Shown here piece by piece: positions 37,608-38,984 of a stretch of DNA of 38,984 nucleotides (its first letter is position 1; each line of letters opens with the position of its first letter). The stretch is from Pseudomonadota bacterium. Its GTDB lineage: Bacteria; Pseudomonadota; Gammaproteobacteria; Acidiferrobacterales; Acidiferrobacteraceae. Made by a program: the position numbers and the translations under genes. The DNA lies in NCBI GenBank assembly GCA_021827145.1, contig JAKAXK010000011.1, forward strand, positions 1 to 38,984, written 5' to 3'. The notes under the pieces were generated by a model. The model searched no databases. It was not told where the DNA came from and saw only the letters and a program-made list of their open reading frames with translations.

Positions 37608-38984
37608 ATGGAATGCGACGTCCTGGTCATCGGTTCGGGTCCTGGCGGCTATCGGGCTGCGGTGCTCGCCGCCTTGCGTGGGCTCAAAACCGTCATTGTG
37701 GAAAAGGCGACCTGGGGCGGCTGCTGCCTGAACCGGGGCTGCGTTCCAAAAAAGGACTGGCACCATAGCGCACGCCTGCTCGACCAGGGGCGCCATTTCG
37801 CTGATCGTGGCATCCGAGGCCATATCCAGGGCGATCTGACGCAGGCGTGGCGCCATCAGCACGAGGTGGTCGCGGCGATCCGCGACAGCTATCGGTCCTA
37901 CCTGAAGCGCCTGGGTGTGGTCGCGATAGAGGGACATGCACGCTTCGAGGATGCGGACACGGTCATCGTCGACCCTGGCTTCACGACCATCACCCCACGC
38001 GCTGTGATCATCGCCACGGGCTCGGCACCGCGCCTGCCCGCAGGCGTCGATGCGATATCCGGGCGCGTCCTTCATAGCGATCTTCTATTCGATGAACCGG
38101 TGCCGGAGGGGGCGCGCGTGGTGGTTATTGGCGGTGGCGTGATCGCGCTCGAATTCGCCTATATTCTGCAGGCCTTTGGGCGTGAAGTGTCTTGGCTTGC
38201 GCGCCAGGACCCGTTTGCGCGCGCGAATTTCAGCGCCCCGGCCATGAAGCTTTTGCGCACCGCGCTCGCGGATCGGGGGCTCGTGCCGGTACGTGGAGGT
38301 GTGGAGGCGATCGAAGTCGGCGAGGGCGAGGTGAGGCTCGCTATCACAGGCGGCGAGACACGGCTGGCCGATTGGGCGCTCTTTGCGACCGGGCGGCGTC
38401 CCGTCACGGAGGGGCTAGCCATCGAGCGCGCCGGCCTTACGCTGGATACCCAGGGATATATCGTGGTCGATGAGGGAATGCGGGCAGGCCCTCCCGCCCT
38501 GTACGCCATCGGCGACTGTGTGGCAGGCCCGATGACCGCCAATCGCGCGCTCTACGAGGCCTCCGTGGCCGTCGGCAATATCGTGCATCCCGGCCGGCAC
38601 AAGCGGGATCTCGCGGGCGTGCCCGAGGCCGTCTATAGCGCCATCGAGCTTGCCCGCGTGGGGCTTACGGAAGAAGAGGCCGAGGATCGGGGCTTGGAGC
38701 CCGCGGTCGGCTTCGCCGCCTTCGAGACCTCGCCGCGCGCGCTCGGGCAAGACGATGCGCAAGGCTATGTACGGCTCGTTGCCGATGGGGATTCCGGCAC
38801 ACTACTCGGCGGCGAGGTCCTAGGCGCGGAGGCCGGTGAACTCATCCATATGCTCACCGCCGGCTCTTCGGACGGTGCGCTTGCGCGCCTCGGTTCAGCA
38901 CGTTTCAATCATCCCTCGCGTGCCGAGGAGTTCCAGAACGCGGTGGAGACCCTGGCGGCGAAGTGGGGTTTGCAGGGTCTTGTA
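37608..38984 (+). CDS. FAD-dependent pyridine nucleotide-disulfide oxidoreductase (Lpd/GR-like), truncated by window edge
   Basis: Open frame of exactly 459 codons to the window end (absent from the ORF track because no stop): VLVIGSGPGGYRAAVLAALRG, WGGCCLNRGCVPKK redox motif, VVVIGGGVIALEFAYILQAFG, LYAIGDCV. Confidence 0.93.
   Translation, partial: MECDVLVIGSGPGGYRAAVLAALRGLKTVIVEKATWGGCCLNRGCVPKKDWHHSARLLDQGRHFADRGIRGHIQGDLTQAWRHQHEVVAAIRDSYRSYLKRLGVVAIEGHARFEDADTVIVDPGFTTITPRAVIIATGSAPRLPAGVDAISGRVLHSDLLFDEPVPEGARVVVIGGGVIALEFAYILQAFGREVSWLARQDPFARANFSAPAMKLLRTALADRGLVPVRGGVEAIEVGEGEVRLAITGGETRLADWALFATGRRPVTEGLAIERAGLTLDTQGYIVVDEGMRAGPPALYAIGDCVAGPMTANRALYEASVAVGNIVHPGRHKRDLAGVPEAVYSAIELARVGLTEEEAEDRGLEPAVGFAAFETSPRALGQDDAQGYVRLVADGDSGTLLGGEVLGAEAGELIHMLTAGSSDGALARLGSARFNHPSRAEEFQNAVETLAAKWGLQGLV

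Overview
GC-rich, gene-dense bacterial chromosomal window with mostly conserved housekeeping content; gene order suggests a gammaproteobacterium, possibly an acidophilic or sulfur-oxidising one (inference). Recognisable blocks: cnoX/ybbN-like; nrtR-like>nadA>yihY on the minus strand, divergent from a zinc-ribbon Nudix gene; Fe/Mn SOD; FKBP; cold-shock protein; OsmC; glcD-glcE with a convergent glcF; a stand-alone proteasome-like Ntn hydrolase; miaB-phoH(ybeZ)-ybeY-corC(ybeX)-lnt; ETHE1-like MBL hydrolase with a broken DUF442 partner; leuS-lptE-holA-proA-nadD-rsfS-rlmH-maf-rng-yhdP-nit1-tldD-pmbA; an orphan minus-strand ORF; and an FAD disulfide oxidoreductase running off the right edge. Disrupted genes: a truncated, frameshifted TnpB relic, a metallophosphatase/5'-nucleotidase relic, and a frameshifted DUF442 phosphatase-like gene. 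I saw no CRISPR array, rRNA, recognisable tRNA, prophage or clear multi-gene defence island. No convincing new multi-gene system is visible. The best leads are the BPH-like proteasome homologue, the nrtR/nadA divergent control region with a 20-bp imperfect palindrome, the split glcDE/glcF arrangement, and the orphan ORF near the right end. All family calls come from reading motifs, not from database searches.
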